A stretch of 64,000 bases of DNA from Burkholderiales bacterium (GTDB taxonomy: Bacteria > Pseudomonadota > Gammaproteobacteria > Burkholderiales > Burkholderiaceae), in assembly GCA_021287185.1 (NCBI GenBank), contig JAJTAZ010000011.1:248001-312000 (forward strand), read 5' to 3'. This document shows positions 1-7,945 of this stretch, one piece after another; within the stretch, counting starts at the first letter, position 1, and each line of letters opens with the position of its first letter. Made by a program: the position numbers and the translations under genes. The notes under the pieces are model-generated. The model did not search any database. It saw nothing but the letters and a program-made list of their open reading frames with translations, and had not been told where the DNA came from.

Positions 1-1
1 C

Positions 2-37
2 GATTCAGCCATTCGTGGCATCAAAAACACCATCTGA
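2..37 (+). CDS. Possible 3' end of an upstream gene (partial)
   Basis: The second frame of the window start reads eleven codons (DSAIRGIKNTI) and then TGA. It could be the C-terminus of a protein that begins outside the window. Eleven codons are too few to name a family, and the frame could be open by chance. A TATAAT element follows at once, which fits the end of one gene and the promoter of the next. Confidence 0.3.
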   Translation, partial: DSAIRGIKNTI

Positions 38-47
38 ACATATCCCG

Positions 48-53
48 TATAAT
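48..53 (+). promoter_or_regulatory. Candidate -10 element of the MFS gene
   Basis: A perfect TATAAT lies 27 bases before the ATG at 80. No good -35 is visible 16-18 bases upstream. Because this element overlaps the in-frame TTG at 53, it argues for the ATG at 80 as the true start. Confidence 0.4.
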
Positions 54-79
54 TGCTCTTTCTTTATAGAGCATCTTCT

Positions 80-1309
80 ATGTCTTTCCAAAAAAACCTA
101 CCCTCGGGCATTGGTCGCCGCGAGTTTATTTTATTGATTGCCAGCATGATGGCAATTTCTGCTTTGGCAATCGACACCATGCTGCCCGCTTTTGGCGCGA
201 TGAGCGCGGATTTCGGTTTGACGGGAGAGAGTGCCAATCATATTCAGTGGGTGATTTACGCGTTTATGACGGGTTTTTCGTTCGCACAGCTGTGTTATGG
301 TGCGATGGCAGATTATTGGGGGCGAAAACCAATCGTTTTACTCGGCGTGGTGATTTTTTCGCTGGCGACTTTAGGCGCAGCCTTGGCACCAAACTTTACC
401 GTGCTGCTCATCATGCGCGTCCTACAAGGCGTGGGTATGGCGGCAATGCGCGTACTCTCAGCCACCATTGTGCGCGATACGTTTTCAGGCGCAGACATGT
501 CACGGGTGATGTCGATGATTATGATGGTATTCATCCTTGTACCCGTATTTGCACCCACTTTAGGACAGGCATTGCTCTTGGGGTTTTCGTGGCACAGTAT
601 TTTTTGGGTCTTGTTGGTGTTTGGTTTGGTGCTGTCCGCTTGGTTTATGCGTCGCATGCCCGAAACACTCAAGCCTGAGTTCCGCCGTCCAATTTCAGTA
701 CACACCCTACTTGACAGCCTACGCCAATGCGTACGCTCACGCACCACACTTGGATACTCGACCGCCACGGGACTGATGTACGGCGTGTTGATGTCGTATT
801 TGGGCTCATCCGAACAAATTTTCCAACGCGATGTGTATGGTTTAAACGAGCAATTTGCCTTGATGTTTGGTGCAATTGCATTATTCATGGGGATTGCATC
901 GTTCGTCAATTCGCACTGGGTTGCGAAAGTGGGGATTCGCCGTATGGCGCACACCGCCTTGGTCTGTTTTGTCGCTATTTCGGGTGCACTGGTCTTGCTG
1001 AGCCTGCTGTTTTCAGGCAAACCACCACTGTGGTTGTTTGCACCTTTATTGGCTGGATGCCTGTTTTGCTTTAGTTTGATAATGCCCAATTTCAATGCCA
1101 TTTCGATGGAACCGCTGCGTGCCATTGCGGGCTCGGCATCTTCGTGGCTCGGTTTTTATACCAGTTTTATGGGCGCCATGATTGGCAGTTTCGTGGGGCA
1201 AATGTTCAATGGCACAGTGCTGCCTTTGGCAATTGGGTATTTTTTAACGGGTGTATTGGTACTGTGGATTGTGGTGCGCACTGAGGGGCGTTTGCTGCTG
1301 CGTGCTTAA
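80..1309 (+). CDS. Bcr/CflA-family MFS drug exporter
   Basis: This is a 12-helix inner-membrane transporter of the major facilitator superfamily, Bcr/CflA branch, which exports drugs or small metabolites by proton antiport (family knowledge). About 409 residues is the usual length. Seen in the protein: a first helix followed by the DTMLPAF signature near residues 32-38, and the loop 2-3 motif DYWGRKP near 78-84. The ATG at 80 is preferred over the in-frame TTG at 53, which overlaps a TATAAT. There is no strong ribosome binding site in the short leader. The gene converges with rapZ, with only two bases between the stops. The substrate cannot be read from sequence. Confidence 0.88.
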   Translation: MSFQKNLPSGIGRREFILLIASMMAISALAIDTMLPAFGAMSADFGLTGESANHIQWVIYAFMTGFSFAQLCYGAMADYWGRKPIVLLGVVIFSLATLGAALAPNFTVLLIMRVLQGVGMAAMRVLSATIVRDTFSGADMSRVMSMIMMVFILVPVFAPTLGQALLLGFSWHSIFWVLLVFGLVLSAWFMRRMPETLKPEFRRPISVHTLLDSLRQCVRSRTTLGYSTATGLMYGVLMSYLGSSEQIFQRDVYGLNEQFALMFGAIALFMGIASFVNSHWVAKVGIRRMAHTALVCFVAISGALVLLSLLFSGKPPLWLFAPLLAGCLFCFSLIMPNFNAISMEPLRAIAGSASSWLGFYTSFMGAMIGSFVGQMFNGTVLPLAIGYFLTGVLVLWIVVRTEGRLLLRA

Positions 1310-1311
1310 GT

Positions 1312-2190
1312 TTAAGCCTCTTGCGTTTTCATGGTGCGGTGGCGCACCAATACTTGATTGCTGCGTCTAAAGCCGCTTTGCACCATGCGTTCAGCCAAGG
1401 TTTGCGCAATATACACCGAGCGATGTTGCCCGCCCGTGCAACCAATCGCAATGGTCAAATAACTTCTATCGTCTTGTTCAAATTTGGGTAGCCAGCGCTT
1501 GATGAATTGTTCAATATCATCAATAAACGACAGGGTGTCGGCTTGTGCCCGCAAAAATTCTTGTACAGGGGCATCTAAACCTGACAGCGGACGCAACGTC
1601 AGGTCGTAATAGGGATTGGGCAAACAGCGCGCATCAAACACGAAATCCGCATCAACGGGCAAGCCGTGTTTGAAACCAAACGATTGAAACAAGACCGTCA
1701 AACCAGAGCGTGTCAAATCAAGGATGTCTTGCAAATACTGCTGCAATTGTTTGGCTTTGAGCGCACTGGTGTCAATCACTGCCGATACTGAAATCAGTGG
1801 CGCAAGGCGAGTTCGCTCCAAAGCGATGCTGTCTTTGAGTGAGGTGTCTGCATTGGCATTGGCTTCGCGTGAGAGCGGATGACGGCGACGGGTTTCGGAA
1901 AACCGCTGTACAAGGGTGTCGTCATTGGCGGTGAGGAACACACTGTGCACCTCGCGCCCCTGTGTGCGCATGGCAACAATTTGGTCATGTAACTTTTCAA
2001 AATCAGCCGATGAGCGCGCATCCATGCTAATCGCCAAGCGCGTATGTCCTGCTTGTGTGGATTCAGCAATCAAAGGCTCCAACAAATTGGCAGGCAAATT
2101 ATCCACACAGTAGTAACCCTCGTCCTCCAAATAGCGCAAAGCCACGCTTTTACCAGAGCCAGACAACCCCGTAATCAGCACCAAATCCAT
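1312..2190 (-). CDS. rapZ: RNase adapter protein / nucleotide-binding protein RapZ
   Basis: RapZ (YvcJ family) is a cytoplasmic P-loop protein. In enterobacteria it brings the GlmZ small RNA to RNase E and so controls glucosamine-6-phosphate synthase. In betaproteobacteria its RNA targets are not established. The Walker A motif GLSGSGKS is at residues 8-15, and the conserved C-terminal half includes the CTGGQHRS-type segment near the end. The length of 292 residues is normal. The start ATG overlaps the hprK stop as ATGA, so the two are translationally coupled. It is the last gene of the ptsN-hprK-rapZ operon. Confidence 0.93.
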   Translation of the reverse strand: MDLVLITGLSGSGKSVALRYLEDEGYYCVDNLPANLLEPLIAESTQAGHTRLAISMDARSSADFEKLHDQIVAMRTQGREVHSVFLTANDDTLVQRFSETRRRHPLSREANANADTSLKDSIALERTRLAPLISVSAVIDTSALKAKQLQQYLQDILDLTRSGLTVLFQSFGFKHGLPVDADFVFDARCLPNPYYDLTLRPLSGLDAPVQEFLRAQADTLSFIDDIEQFIKRWLPKFEQDDRSYLTIAIGCTGGQHRSVYIAQTLAERMVQSGFRRSNQVLVRHRTMKTQEA

Positions 2191-3155
2191 CAGATATTTC
2201 CTTGGCTATTGTGACTGGATGGGTCAATTTGTGCCTCATCCATCGCTTGTCGTTGGCGTTTCATGAATTCCTCAAGGGTATTGATGCCCCTTAACTTCAG
2301 TACCGTATCGCGTACCGCCGCTTCAACCAATACCGCCAAGTTGCGTCCAGCAGCCACGGGCAAAACCACCTTATGCACATCCACACCCAAAATATTTTCA
2401 GTCAAGGTTTGCATGGGCAAACGCTCGTATTTGGTGTCCATATCCGTGCGCTTAATCAATTGAGCAATCAATCGAAGTTTGATTTTGCGGCGTACCGAGG
2501 TTTCACCAAAGATGGTTTTAATGTCCAACAAACCAATCCCGCGCACTTCCAGCAGGTTTTGTAACAAGGGAGGACAACGTCCCTCAATGAAATCGGGACT
2601 GATGCGTGAAAAATCCACCTGATCATCCGCAACCAAACCATGTCCGCGCGAAATCAATTCCAAAGCCAACTCAGATTTACCCAAACCCGATTCGCCCGAA
2701 ATCAATACACCCACGCCCAACACGTCCATCAGCACACCATGACGCGAACAGGTTTTCGCGAACAAGCGCCCAAAATACATGCGCAGATAATCAATGACCG
2801 TAGAGGATTCTTCGGAACTGGCAAACAAAGCGATGGCATGATCATCACACCACTGCACCAAAAATGCAGGTGGTTCAATTGCATCGGCCATAATAATCGC
2901 CGATGGCTCACCATAATTTAAAAACTCATTGAGGTATTCAACGCGGCGTTTTTCGGACAACCAGTCAAAATACGCCATTTCTGCTCGTCCAACCACTTGA
3001 ATGCGTTTGGCATGGATAAGATTTAAATGCCCAACCAAATCCACCGATGCAATGTGCGACTCGCCCAAAATTCGAAACGCACCATCTTGACCCGCGCACC
3101 ATCGAAGTTTGAGGCGTTTGGAAACATCGTTGTACATCGTGGCGATGGATTGCAT
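2190..3155 (-). CDS. hprK: HPr kinase/phosphorylase
   Basis: HprK phosphorylates and dephosphorylates a seryl residue of the PTS phosphocarrier HPr. The protein has 321 residues: an N-terminal regulatory domain of about 130 residues, then a kinase domain with Walker A GESGLGKS at 154-161, the VADD acidic site near 176-179, and the HprK signature around LEVRGIGLLDIKTIFG. It sits between ptsN and rapZ. In proteobacteria HprK usually works in a regulatory PTS rather than in sugar uptake (family knowledge). HPr itself is not in this window. The 3' end overlaps the rapZ start by four bases. Confidence 0.95.
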   Translation of the reverse strand: MQSIATMYNDVSKRLKLRWCAGQDGAFRILGESHIASVDLVGHLNLIHAKRIQVVGRAEMAYFDWLSEKRRVEYLNEFLNYGEPSAIIMADAIEPPAFLVQWCDDHAIALFASSEESSTVIDYLRMYFGRLFAKTCSRHGVLMDVLGVGVLISGESGLGKSELALELISRGHGLVADDQVDFSRISPDFIEGRCPPLLQNLLEVRGIGLLDIKTIFGETSVRRKIKLRLIAQLIKRTDMDTKYERLPMQTLTENILGVDVHKVVLPVAAGRNLAVLVEAAVRDTVLKLRGINTLEEFMKRQRQAMDEAQIDPSSHNSQGNI

Positions 3156-3179
3156 AATCTGCCTTTTTTAATATTTGAA

Positions 3180-3656
3180 TCAACCCATGCTGCGACGTGC
3201 AGGCGACCAAGTTTGCACCAATTGCAACACCTCACCTGCGGATTGTGCATTGAGCAAAGTATCTCGATTGGTTTTATCAGACAACAACTCCGCCAACTCC
3301 GACAAAATCTCCAAATGCTGCTGGGTCGCGTGCTCAGGTACCAATAAAAAAACCATTAGCGACACAGGCTCACCGTCGGGTGCATCAAACGCAACGGGGT
3401 TCTCGACACTGATAATTGCAATGATCGATTCTTTGAGTCCCTTAATCCGACCGTGAGGCATCGCCACGCCTTTGCCCAAAGCCGTTGAGCCCAAACGCTC
3501 ACGCGCAAGCAGACTATCAAACACTTTACTGCGTTCAATCCCTTGATTGTTTTCAAACAAAATGGACGCATACTCAAACACCCGTTTTTTACTGGTTGCA
3601 GGAATTTTGAGTGCTATGTTTTGCGTTGGCAAAAGTTTGGCAAGTAAGTTCATCAT
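3180..3656 (-). CDS. ptsN: Nitrogen-regulatory PTS protein EIIA(Ntr)
   Basis: EIIA-Ntr accepts phosphate from NPr/HPr and regulates potassium transport, stress and nitrogen functions by protein contact. The phosphoacceptor histidine lies in GVAMPHGRIKG at about residue 68, and the fold has the usual PTS-IIA-2 length (158 residues). A TTG at 3671 would add five residues. I prefer the ATG pair at 3656/3653, which has GAG about 11 bases upstream. It is first in the operon, 24 bases before hprK. The raiA/hpf gene that often precedes ptsN in other proteobacteria is not here. Confidence 0.92.
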   Translation of the reverse strand: MMNLLAKLLPTQNIALKIPATSKKRVFEYASILFENNQGIERSKVFDSLLARERLGSTALGKGVAMPHGRIKGLKESIIAIISVENPVAFDAPDGEPVSLMVFLLVPEHATQQHLEILSELAELLSDKTNRDTLLNAQSAGEVLQLVQTWSPARRSMG

Positions 3657-3734
3657 GTTGTGCTGTCTCAATCACAATCTGTCCCTGCACCTTGACCCAT
3701 GATCACGGCGCAAAGCTCTTTAAAGTAAAGGTAC

Positions 3735-3763
3735 ATTATAGCCACGCTGTGATATAAACACAA
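3735..3763 (-). promoter_or_regulatory. Candidate sigma-70 promoter for ptsN-hprK-rapZ
   Basis: On the minus strand TTGTGT and TATAAT are separated by 17 bases, with the -10 at 3735-3740. The distance to the ptsN ATG is about 80 bases. The -10 is perfect and the -35 is half consensus. The element lies just past the rplI terminator, where a new transcription unit is expected. Confidence 0.6.
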
Positions 3764-3795
3764 TCAACACACAAATAAGCGAACGCCCACAGACA

Positions 3796-3825
3796 AAAAA
3801 GCCAAGTCTTGCGACTTGGCTTTTT
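3796..3825 (-). terminator. Rho-independent terminator of the rpsF-rplI operon
   Basis: A perfect inverted repeat has a 13-base arm on each side (AAAAAGCCAAGTC and its complement) and a four-base loop, ending in a T run on the minus strand. It lies 37 bases beyond the rplI stop. The A/T flanks would let it work in both directions. Confidence 0.88.
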
Positions 3826-3861
3826 GACAGACAAACGGTGAATGTGTTGATTAGAGCAGAA

Positions 3862-4314
3862 TTAGCTCTTTTCTGGAACCACATTCAAAGCAATGGTCAC
3901 GTTCACGTCTGTGAACAATGCCACTGCGGCTGAGTATGTACCAACAGTCTTAACCGCGCCTTCAACCACGCGTACTTGTGATTTAGACACTTCAAAACCC
4001 TGTGCTTTCAACGCGTCTGAAATGTCGGCGTGGGTAATCGAACCGAACAAACGACCATCAACACCTGCTTTTGAAGGCAATTCCAACACCAAACCTTCGA
4101 GTTTTGCTGCCACAGCTTGTGCTGCAGCCAATTTTTCAGCTTGTGCTTTTTCGAGCTCGGCACGACGTGCTTCAAATTCAGCCATTGCTGTTTTGGTTGC
4201 GCGACGCGCTTTACCTTGTGGAATCAAATAGTTACGAGCGTAACCGTCTTTGACTTTAACCACTTCACCCAACTGACCGACGTTGAGCACTTTTTCCAAT
4301 AAAATAATTTGCAT
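3862..4314 (-). CDS. rplI: 50S ribosomal protein bL9
   Basis: bL9 is a two-domain large-subunit protein that binds 23S rRNA domain V near the L1 stalk. The N-terminal domain begins [19 protein letters not shown] and contains the conserved [13 protein letters not shown] segment near residues 24-36. A long charged helix spans about 40-75, and the C-terminal domain includes the GRLFGSIT motif near 86-93. The length of 150 residues is standard. It is the last gene of the rpsF-priB-rpsR-rplI operon and is followed by a strong terminator. Confidence 0.98.
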   Translation of the reverse strand: MQIILLEKVLNVGQLGEVVKVKDGYARNYLIPQGKARRATKTAMAEFEARRAELEKAQAEKLAAAQAVAAKLEGLVLELPSKAGVDGRLFGSITHADISDALKAQGFEVSKSQVRVVEGAVKTVGTYSAAVALFTDVNVTIALNVVPEKS

Positions 4315-4345
4315 GATTGACCCTTTCTTATCGTCTGCTCAACGA

Positions 4346-4621
4346 TTACTTGTGATTGTCGCTAAACGGCAACAAAGCTAAGAAACGCGCACGTTTGATG
4401 GCCGTGTTGAGTTGACGTTGATAAATCGCGCGAGTACCTGTCAAGCGCGCAGGGATGATTTTGCCGTTTTCGGCGATGAAGTCTTTGAGTGTATCGACAT
4501 CTTTGTAGTCGATTTGCTCAACGCCACCAACTGTGAAACGGCAAACGCGTTTGCGTTTGAACAATGGGTTTTGTTGTGGGCGACGCTCTGGACGACCGTT
4601 TTTATTGCGTGGAGGAGCCAT
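4346..4621 (-). CDS. rpsR: 30S ribosomal protein bS18
   Basis: bS18 binds 16S rRNA together with bS6 on the platform of the small subunit. The 91 residues include a basic N-terminus ([15 protein letters not shown]), the [17 protein letters not shown] core and the [23 protein letters not shown]-binding segment. It lies between priB and rplI, the usual order. Confidence 0.98.
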   Translation of the reverse strand: MAPPRNKNGRPERRPQQNPLFKRKRVCRFTVGGVEQIDYKDVDTLKDFIAENGKIIPARLTGTRAIYQRQLNTAIKRARFLALLPFSDNHK

Positions 4622-4666
4622 GATGCTATTCCTTTTTCAAAAATTTTTAAATACGATAACGATGCT

Positions 4667-4987
4667 TTAACTATGTTGAACCAACGAGGTAATCGGCGTG
4701 ATGTGGGTGATGTGCAATCTGAGTTTGACGCTTTTTAAACTCTTTCGGTTTAAGAATCCTTGTACTCGGTAATACGCACCAACCGTACAATCTTCTAAGG
4801 CCAAGGCCACTTCACCCATCGCCACTGCCGCAATTTCAAACTGTGCTTGGCGCGCCCCACCGTTTTCGATTTGATTGGAAGTGTGTTGTAACAGCACTTC
4901 AATTATGGGCACACCTGTCAAGTTTTTGCGGATGTGTGTTTTTTCTACCAAACACGCATCCAAACTCAAACGATTGAAATCACTCAC
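4667..4987 (-). CDS. priB: Primosomal replication protein N (PriB)
   Basis: PriB is a small single-strand DNA-binding protein with one OB fold that stimulates PriA helicase at stalled forks. The 106-residue protein starts with GTG and shows the family pattern of an N-terminal strand NRLSLDACLVEK, then GVPIIEVLLQH, ARQAQFEIAAVAMG and YYRVQGFLNRKSLKSVKLRL. Its place between rpsF and rpsR is conserved in beta- and gammaproteobacteria, which strongly supports the call because OB folds diverge fast. Confidence 0.9.
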   Translation of the reverse strand: MSDFNRLSLDACLVEKTHIRKNLTGVPIIEVLLQHTSNQIENGGARQAQFEIAAVAMGEVALALEDCTVGAYYRVQGFLNRKSLKSVKLRLHITHITPITSLVQHS

Positions 4988-5016
4988 GCGCGGTTCAATC
5001 TAAACTCAATCTGAGA

Positions 5017-5412
5017 TTACTCAGCAGCCGCTGGCGCAGCAGCTTCTGAAACCACTTCAGCAGATTTACGCTCTTCACGTTCTGCTGATTTTTCAACGGC
5101 TTTGAGCATGATAGAAGGCGCAGTTTCAGCCTTATTCATTTTCACGGTCAAATGGCGCAAAATCGCATCGTTAAAGCGGAAGTTGTGTTCCAAGTCATCC
5201 AAAGACGCTTGTGAACATTCGATGTTCCAGCACAAGTAGTGTGCTTTTGCCAATTTTTGAATCGGATAAGCCAGTTGGCGACGACCCCAGTCTTCAAAGC
5301 GATGAACTTGACCACCAGCAGCAGTGATTTGTGACGTATAACGCTCCATCATTGCAGGCACTTGTTCGCTTTGGTCTGGATGTACAATCAGTACAATTTC
5401 ATAATGACGCAT
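5017..5412 (-). CDS. rpsF: 30S ribosomal protein bS6
   Basis: bS6 pairs with bS18 on the small subunit. The protein begins [18 protein letters not shown] and contains [20 protein letters not shown] near residues 38-57, both hallmarks of the family. An acidic/alanine-rich tail (residues 108-131) is typical of proteobacterial S6. AAGGAG lies six bases before the ATG. It is the first gene of the operon; the 5' leader carries a structured element that may bind the S6:S18 complex. Confidence 0.98.
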   Translation of the reverse strand: MRHYEIVLIVHPDQSEQVPAMMERYTSQITAAGGQVHRFEDWGRRQLAYPIQKLAKAHYLCWNIECSQASLDDLEHNFRFNDAILRHLTVKMNKAETAPSIMLKAVEKSAEREERKSAEVVSEAAAPAAAE

Positions 5413-5431
5413 AGATTCTCCTTATGGATAA

Positions 5432-5472
5432 AAGCCCCCCGATACTGTTTGCGTCGATGTCGGTGGAGCAAA
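5432..5472 (-). promoter_or_regulatory. Candidate S6:S18 autoregulatory leader hairpin
   Basis: The rpsF leader can fold with CCACCGA pairing to TCGGGGG around an internal segment, 20 bases before the start codon. An S6:S18-binding hairpin with a conserved CCG is known in the rpsF leader of many bacteria. The placement fits, but I cannot confirm the fold or the exact bulge by eye. Confidence 0.35.
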
Positions 5473-5479
5473 GATAGAA

Positions 5480-5505
5480 AACGGTGATTGCAAGCAACCA
5501 CCGTT
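5480..5505 (-). terminator. Probable terminator after tRNA-Ser
   Basis: AACGGTG and CACCGTT form a 7-base-pair stem with a 12-base loop, followed on the minus strand by the T-rich tract TTCTATCTTT. It lies just after the tRNA-Ser CCA end and before rpsF, so it may separate or attenuate the two units. Confidence 0.5.
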
Positions 5506-5516
5506 ATCGCTCAATT

Positions 5517-5610
5517 TGGCGGAGGCGGAGGGATTCGAACCCTCGATACAGGTTTAAGCCCGTATGCTTCCTTAGCAGGGAAGTGCCTTCGACCACTCGG
5601 CCACGCCTCC
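5517..5610 (-). tRNA. tRNA-Ser (GCT)
   Basis: The minus strand folds as a class II tRNA. The acceptor stem GGAGGCG pairs with CGCCTCC, the discriminator is G, and CCA is encoded at 5517-5519. The anticodon arm CTTCC-TGCTAA-GGAAG gives anticodon GCT, reading AGC/AGU serine codons. There is a long variable arm and a T arm with GGTTCGAATCC. The length is 94 bases with CCA. Confidence 0.97.
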
Positions 5611-5651
5611 TAATCTCGCACTGGTTTGACCTGAGTGCAAAATAGACTGCA

Positions 5652-5681
5652 ATTATAGGCGACAAACCCAATCGCCGTCAA
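5652..5681 (-). promoter_or_regulatory. Sigma-70 promoter for tRNA-Ser
   Basis: On the minus strand TTGACG and TATAAT are separated by 18 bases; the -10 is about 41 bases before the tRNA 5' end. Both boxes are close to consensus. The rest of the gap from 5611 to 5768 shows nothing else. Confidence 0.75.
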
Positions 5682-5768
5682 TCAAAAACACACCGCGACT
5701 GCACCGACAAGCCAAAAATCAAGAGGCTGTGTGTATTTTTGATAGTTTCCACCACAGCAATCACGCCA

Positions 5769-7115
5769 TCATGACAACACCACGGTCAACAAAGCCTTGT
5801 CTTTGCCTTGCATATTGGGTATCTGCACAATGTGTCCGCCACCTGCCGCTTCTTGAATTGGCACGCCGTCTTTCATCATCGCAGGTAGTTTGACAATGTG
5901 ATTGCCCGATGGGTGGATAATTTCGATGTTGTCGCCCACGCGGAATTTATTTTTCACGTCCACTGTCGCCCAACCATCGGCATCTACACGCAACACGTCG
6001 CCCACATATTGACTGGATTTGGCACTCGAATAGCCCGATACATAGTTCTGGGTTTCATGCGATTGATGACGTTCGAGGAACCCATCGGTATAGCCGCGAT
6101 TGGCCAAACCTTCTAACTCGGCAAACAATTCCGGATTAAATGGACGACCTGCCAGTGCATCGTCAATCGCGCGTCGATAGGTCTGCGCAGTGCGCGCCAC
6201 ATAATACGCAGATTTGGTGCGCCCTTCGATTTTGAGCGAATCGACACCAATTTTGACGAGTTTTTCCACATGCTGAATCGCGCGTAAATCTTTGGAGTTC
6301 ATGATATACGTGCCGTGTTCGTCCTCCAAAATCGGCATCATTTCACCCACGCGTGTGGCTTCTTCAATCAGATAAGTCTTATCTGCCAGCGGATGACGCT
6401 TGATTTCAGTGGTCGAAAAATTGTCGTTGGCATCATCCCACGCTTGGTTTAAGTCAAACTGGATTTTTTGGACATCACCGCCATCGGTGGTTTGTGTATC
6501 GTGCACTTTGTAATCCCAGCGACACGAGTTGGTGCACGTACCTTGATTCGGGTCGCGGTGGTTGAAGTAGCCAGACAGTAGGCAACGCCCAGAATACGCA
6601 ATGCACAACGCCCCATGTACAAATACTTCGAGCTCCATATCGGGGCATTCTTGGCGAATTTCGGCGATTTCATCAATTGATAGTTCACGCGACAAAATGA
6701 TGCGCGACACGCCCATTTTTTGCCAAAACTTAACCGCCGCATAATTGACCGTGTTGGCCTGCACCGATAAATGAATTTCTTGCTCGGGCCAGCGTTCACG
6801 CACCATCATGATGAGGCCTGGGTCTGCCATAATCAAGGCATCGGGCCGCATCTCAATCACGGGGACCATATCCGCCATATAGGTTTTGACTTTGCTGTTG
6901 TGCGGTAGTAGGTTGGAAGCCACGTAGAATTTTTTGCCGCGTTGGTGGGCTTCATCAATGCCGATTTTGAGGTTTTCTAATTTAAACTCATTGTTGCGCG
7001 CGCGCAATGAGTAACGCGGCTGTCCCGCGTAGACGGCATCTGCACCAAAATCATAGGCAGTGCGCATCTTGTCCAGCGTACCCGCTGGAAGAAGCAGTTC
7101 GGTTTTCATATTCAT
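5769..7115 (-). CDS. trhP: tRNA 5-hydroxyuridine modification protein TrhP (peptidase U32 family, YegQ)
   Basis: TrhP is needed for the prephenate-dependent hydroxylation of the wobble uridine in several tRNAs. It belongs to the U32 peptidase-like family, and proteolytic activity is not shown for this branch (family knowledge). The 448 residues begin with MNMKTELLLPAGTLDKM. They contain the DAVYAGQPRYSLRARN segment near 26-41 and a cysteine cluster (CIAYSGRCLLSGYFNHRD, then GTCTNSCRW) near 170-200 that in this family ligates an iron-sulfur cluster. The C-terminal domain is a U32 beta-barrel. Only 3 residues separate the two possible ATG starts. The gene stands alone. Confidence 0.9.
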   Translation of the reverse strand: MNMKTELLLPAGTLDKMRTAYDFGADAVYAGQPRYSLRARNNEFKLENLKIGIDEAHQRGKKFYVASNLLPHNSKVKTYMADMVPVIEMRPDALIMADPGLIMMVRERWPEQEIHLSVQANTVNYAAVKFWQKMGVSRIILSRELSIDEIAEIRQECPDMELEVFVHGALCIAYSGRCLLSGYFNHRDPNQGTCTNSCRWDYKVHDTQTTDGGDVQKIQFDLNQAWDDANDNFSTTEIKRHPLADKTYLIEEATRVGEMMPILEDEHGTYIMNSKDLRAIQHVEKLVKIGVDSLKIEGRTKSAYYVARTAQTYRRAIDDALAGRPFNPELFAELEGLANRGYTDGFLERHQSHETQNYVSGYSSAKSSQYVGDVLRVDADGWATVDVKNKFRVGDNIEIIHPSGNHIVKLPAMMKDGVPIQEAAGGGHIVQIPNMQGKDKALLTVVLS

Positions 7116-7266
7116 TGTCCTGTCAGGGGAAACGCCAACACGGCGTGGTTCAAATGAACGCGCATTCTACCATGCCTGTACCACACCCACATTCAATCAA
7201 GCAACCCAGACAAAAAGTTCTTGTAAAAGTGATACTATTTCGCACTCAATCTTTTGGAAACGCGTT

Positions 7267-7941
7267 ATGAACAACAATTTTGTCAGATGGTCATTGGTTG
7301 TCGTACTCACGATATTGGGCACGTTGTGGGTGCAACGCCTTTTGCCAGTGCGTGATTGGCCGATACCACAAAACCTCAAAAGCATTTTGATACAAAATGA
7401 CTCGGAAATTTTGGGTTACACGCGCTACACCTCGTATTTGAGTGCGGGCAAAGAAGCCATGTCAGGGCAAATGAAACTGCTCACCGCAACGGTCACACGC
7501 GAAGAATCGACTACCCAGACCATCGAACGCGTGGTTCTGCCACAACTATCGAGCAAACTCGCGTCCACTGCCAGCATCGCCATCCACTATCGCGCGCAAT
7601 ACGCGTTTGGTTACGATTTACGCCCAGAAGCATTTGACATACGCACTGGTGACAAAGGCATCGAAATACACATCCAAAAACCCCAACTGGTTGCCACACC
7701 TGCCGTGACTGAACTGACCCACCAAGTTCTGTCGCAAGGTTTATTGACCGATGAAGATGCTGCCACCCTCAAATTATACGAGCAAGCCGCCGCACAAGCG
7801 CAAAAAAATGGCGAAGTCATGAGCCAAGACCCAGCGGTCATTGCGCTGTGTGAAAAACAATTGACCGATTTTTTATATGGGTTTTTGGCCCAACAGTCTG
7901 GCGTGAAAGTCGTGCCACAGATTCGTGTGGTGTACGATTGA
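7267..7941 (+). CDS. DUF4230-like membrane-anchored protein of unknown function
   Basis: The protein has 224 residues. It has one N-terminal membrane helix (about residues 7-24, VRWSLVVVLTILGTLWV) and then a soluble, probably periplasmic domain. The segment with YRAQYAFGYDLRPEAFDI followed by alternating strands ending in an IHIQKPQLV-like element resembles DUF4230, a family with no known function. The frame is open further upstream, but the ATG at 7267 starts cleanly with the membrane helix; a longer start would overlap the 5' end of trhP on the other strand. It converges with prmB and has no partner gene. Confidence 0.65.
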   Translation: MNNNFVRWSLVVVLTILGTLWVQRLLPVRDWPIPQNLKSILIQNDSEILGYTRYTSYLSAGKEAMSGQMKLLTATVTREESTTQTIERVVLPQLSSKLASTASIAIHYRAQYAFGYDLRPEAFDIRTGDKGIEIHIQKPQLVATPAVTELTHQVLSQGLLTDEDAATLKLYEQAAAQAQKNGEVMSQDPAVIALCEKQLTDFLYGFLAQQSGVKVVPQIRVVYD

Positions 7942-7945
7942 ACAA

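Noticed and set aside
313..1125. Long open frame on the minus strand inside the MFS gene
   Set aside because: It is the antisense shadow of a clear membrane transporter; its translation has no family features.
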